The notes under the pieces are model-generated. The model was given only the letters and a program-made list of their open reading frames with translations. It was not told where the DNA came from and did not search any database. A DNA stretch of 64,000 nucleotides. Source: Schaalia odontolytica. GTDB taxonomy: Bacteria; Actinomycetota; Actinomycetes; Actinomycetales; Actinomycetaceae. This document shows, piece by piece, positions 63,942 through 64,000 of this stretch. Position numbers and translations under genes: made by a program. Every line of letters starts with the position of its first letter. The first letter of the stretch is position 1. The DNA lies in assembly GCF_009730335.1 (NCBI RefSeq), contig NZ_CP046315.1:1178001-1242000 (forward strand), read 5' to 3'.

Positions 63942-64000
63942 ATGACAGGACTTGCGCAGCGACTCACGCCGCCCGGGTCCGTCCCGTACCCGGGCAATCA
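63942..64000 (+). CDS. Start of an unidentified gene (3' end off window)
   Basis: An ATG at 63942 begins MTGLAQRLTPPGSVPYPGN and runs off the right edge after 19 codons. It has a promoter-like element directly upstream. Too short to identify; Gly/Pro-rich. Confidence 0.5.
   Translation, partial: MTGLAQRLTPPGSVPYPGN

Overview
The window is a high-GC actinobacterial chromosome segment. Gene content points to the family Actinomycetaceae, most likely Schaalia or Actinomyces, but the species cannot be fixed from sequence alone. The supporting signs are the gene order rne-rplU-rpmA-obg-proB-proA-nadD-rsfS, a translational ileS T-box of the short-Stem-I actinobacterial type, a DUF7455 gene beside parE, an LAATG sorting signal on a surface protein, and many GTG starts and apparently leaderless starts. 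No CRISPR array, rRNA gene or complete insertion sequence was seen.

Layout. 1-6162 (minus strand): cytochrome bd oxidase genes cydA-cydB followed by the CydDC ABC exporter; cydC runs off the left edge. 6576-16085 (plus): RNase E/G, ribosomal proteins bL21 and bL27, Obg GTPase, proline biosynthesis (proB, proA), NAD biosynthesis (nadD), RsfS and a histidine phosphatase. A tRNA-Ala(GGC) follows. 16561-21333: three secreted surface proteins, namely a CAP-domain protein with a sortase signal and two paralogous cell-wall-binding-repeat proteins. 21527-26255 (minus): an M1 aminopeptidase and an M13 endopeptidase. 26522-30635: the glpABC anaerobic glycerol-3-phosphate dehydrogenase operon behind two operator-like palindromes. 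30699-32897: a frameshifted short-chain dehydrogenase, a lipoprotein-like gene and a glycine/glutamine-rich membrane protein.

32939-39382 (minus) looks like a sulfated-substrate utilisation locus: MFS sugar porter, Cys-type sulfatase, ROK regulator, anaerobic sulfatase-maturating radical SAM enzyme and a TauE/SafE exporter. 39517-41378 holds a permease/TIGR03943 pair. The ileS T-box and ileS follow. 45140-47908 (minus) is a compact block of five unrecognised genes, two of them paralogous, with overlapping frames; it is the best candidate here for an undescribed system. 48141-56423 carries folC, the PTS-dependent dihydroxyacetone kinase dhaKLM, ndk and smc.

56386-60160 is an accessory island bounded by a second, diverged copy of the smc 3' end. 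It holds a ribbon-helix-helix antitoxin-like gene, a decayed ISL3 transposase, an AT-richer HEPN + DUF262 gene pair (candidate defence system) and an IS30 fragment. Beyond it are a second antitoxin-like module, a hicAB toxin-antitoxin pair, a DUF7455 gene, parE and the first codons of one more gene. The glp and dha operons together suggest that glycerol and dihydroxyacetone are significant carbon sources, and cytochrome bd suits a microaerophilic, host-associated lifestyle.
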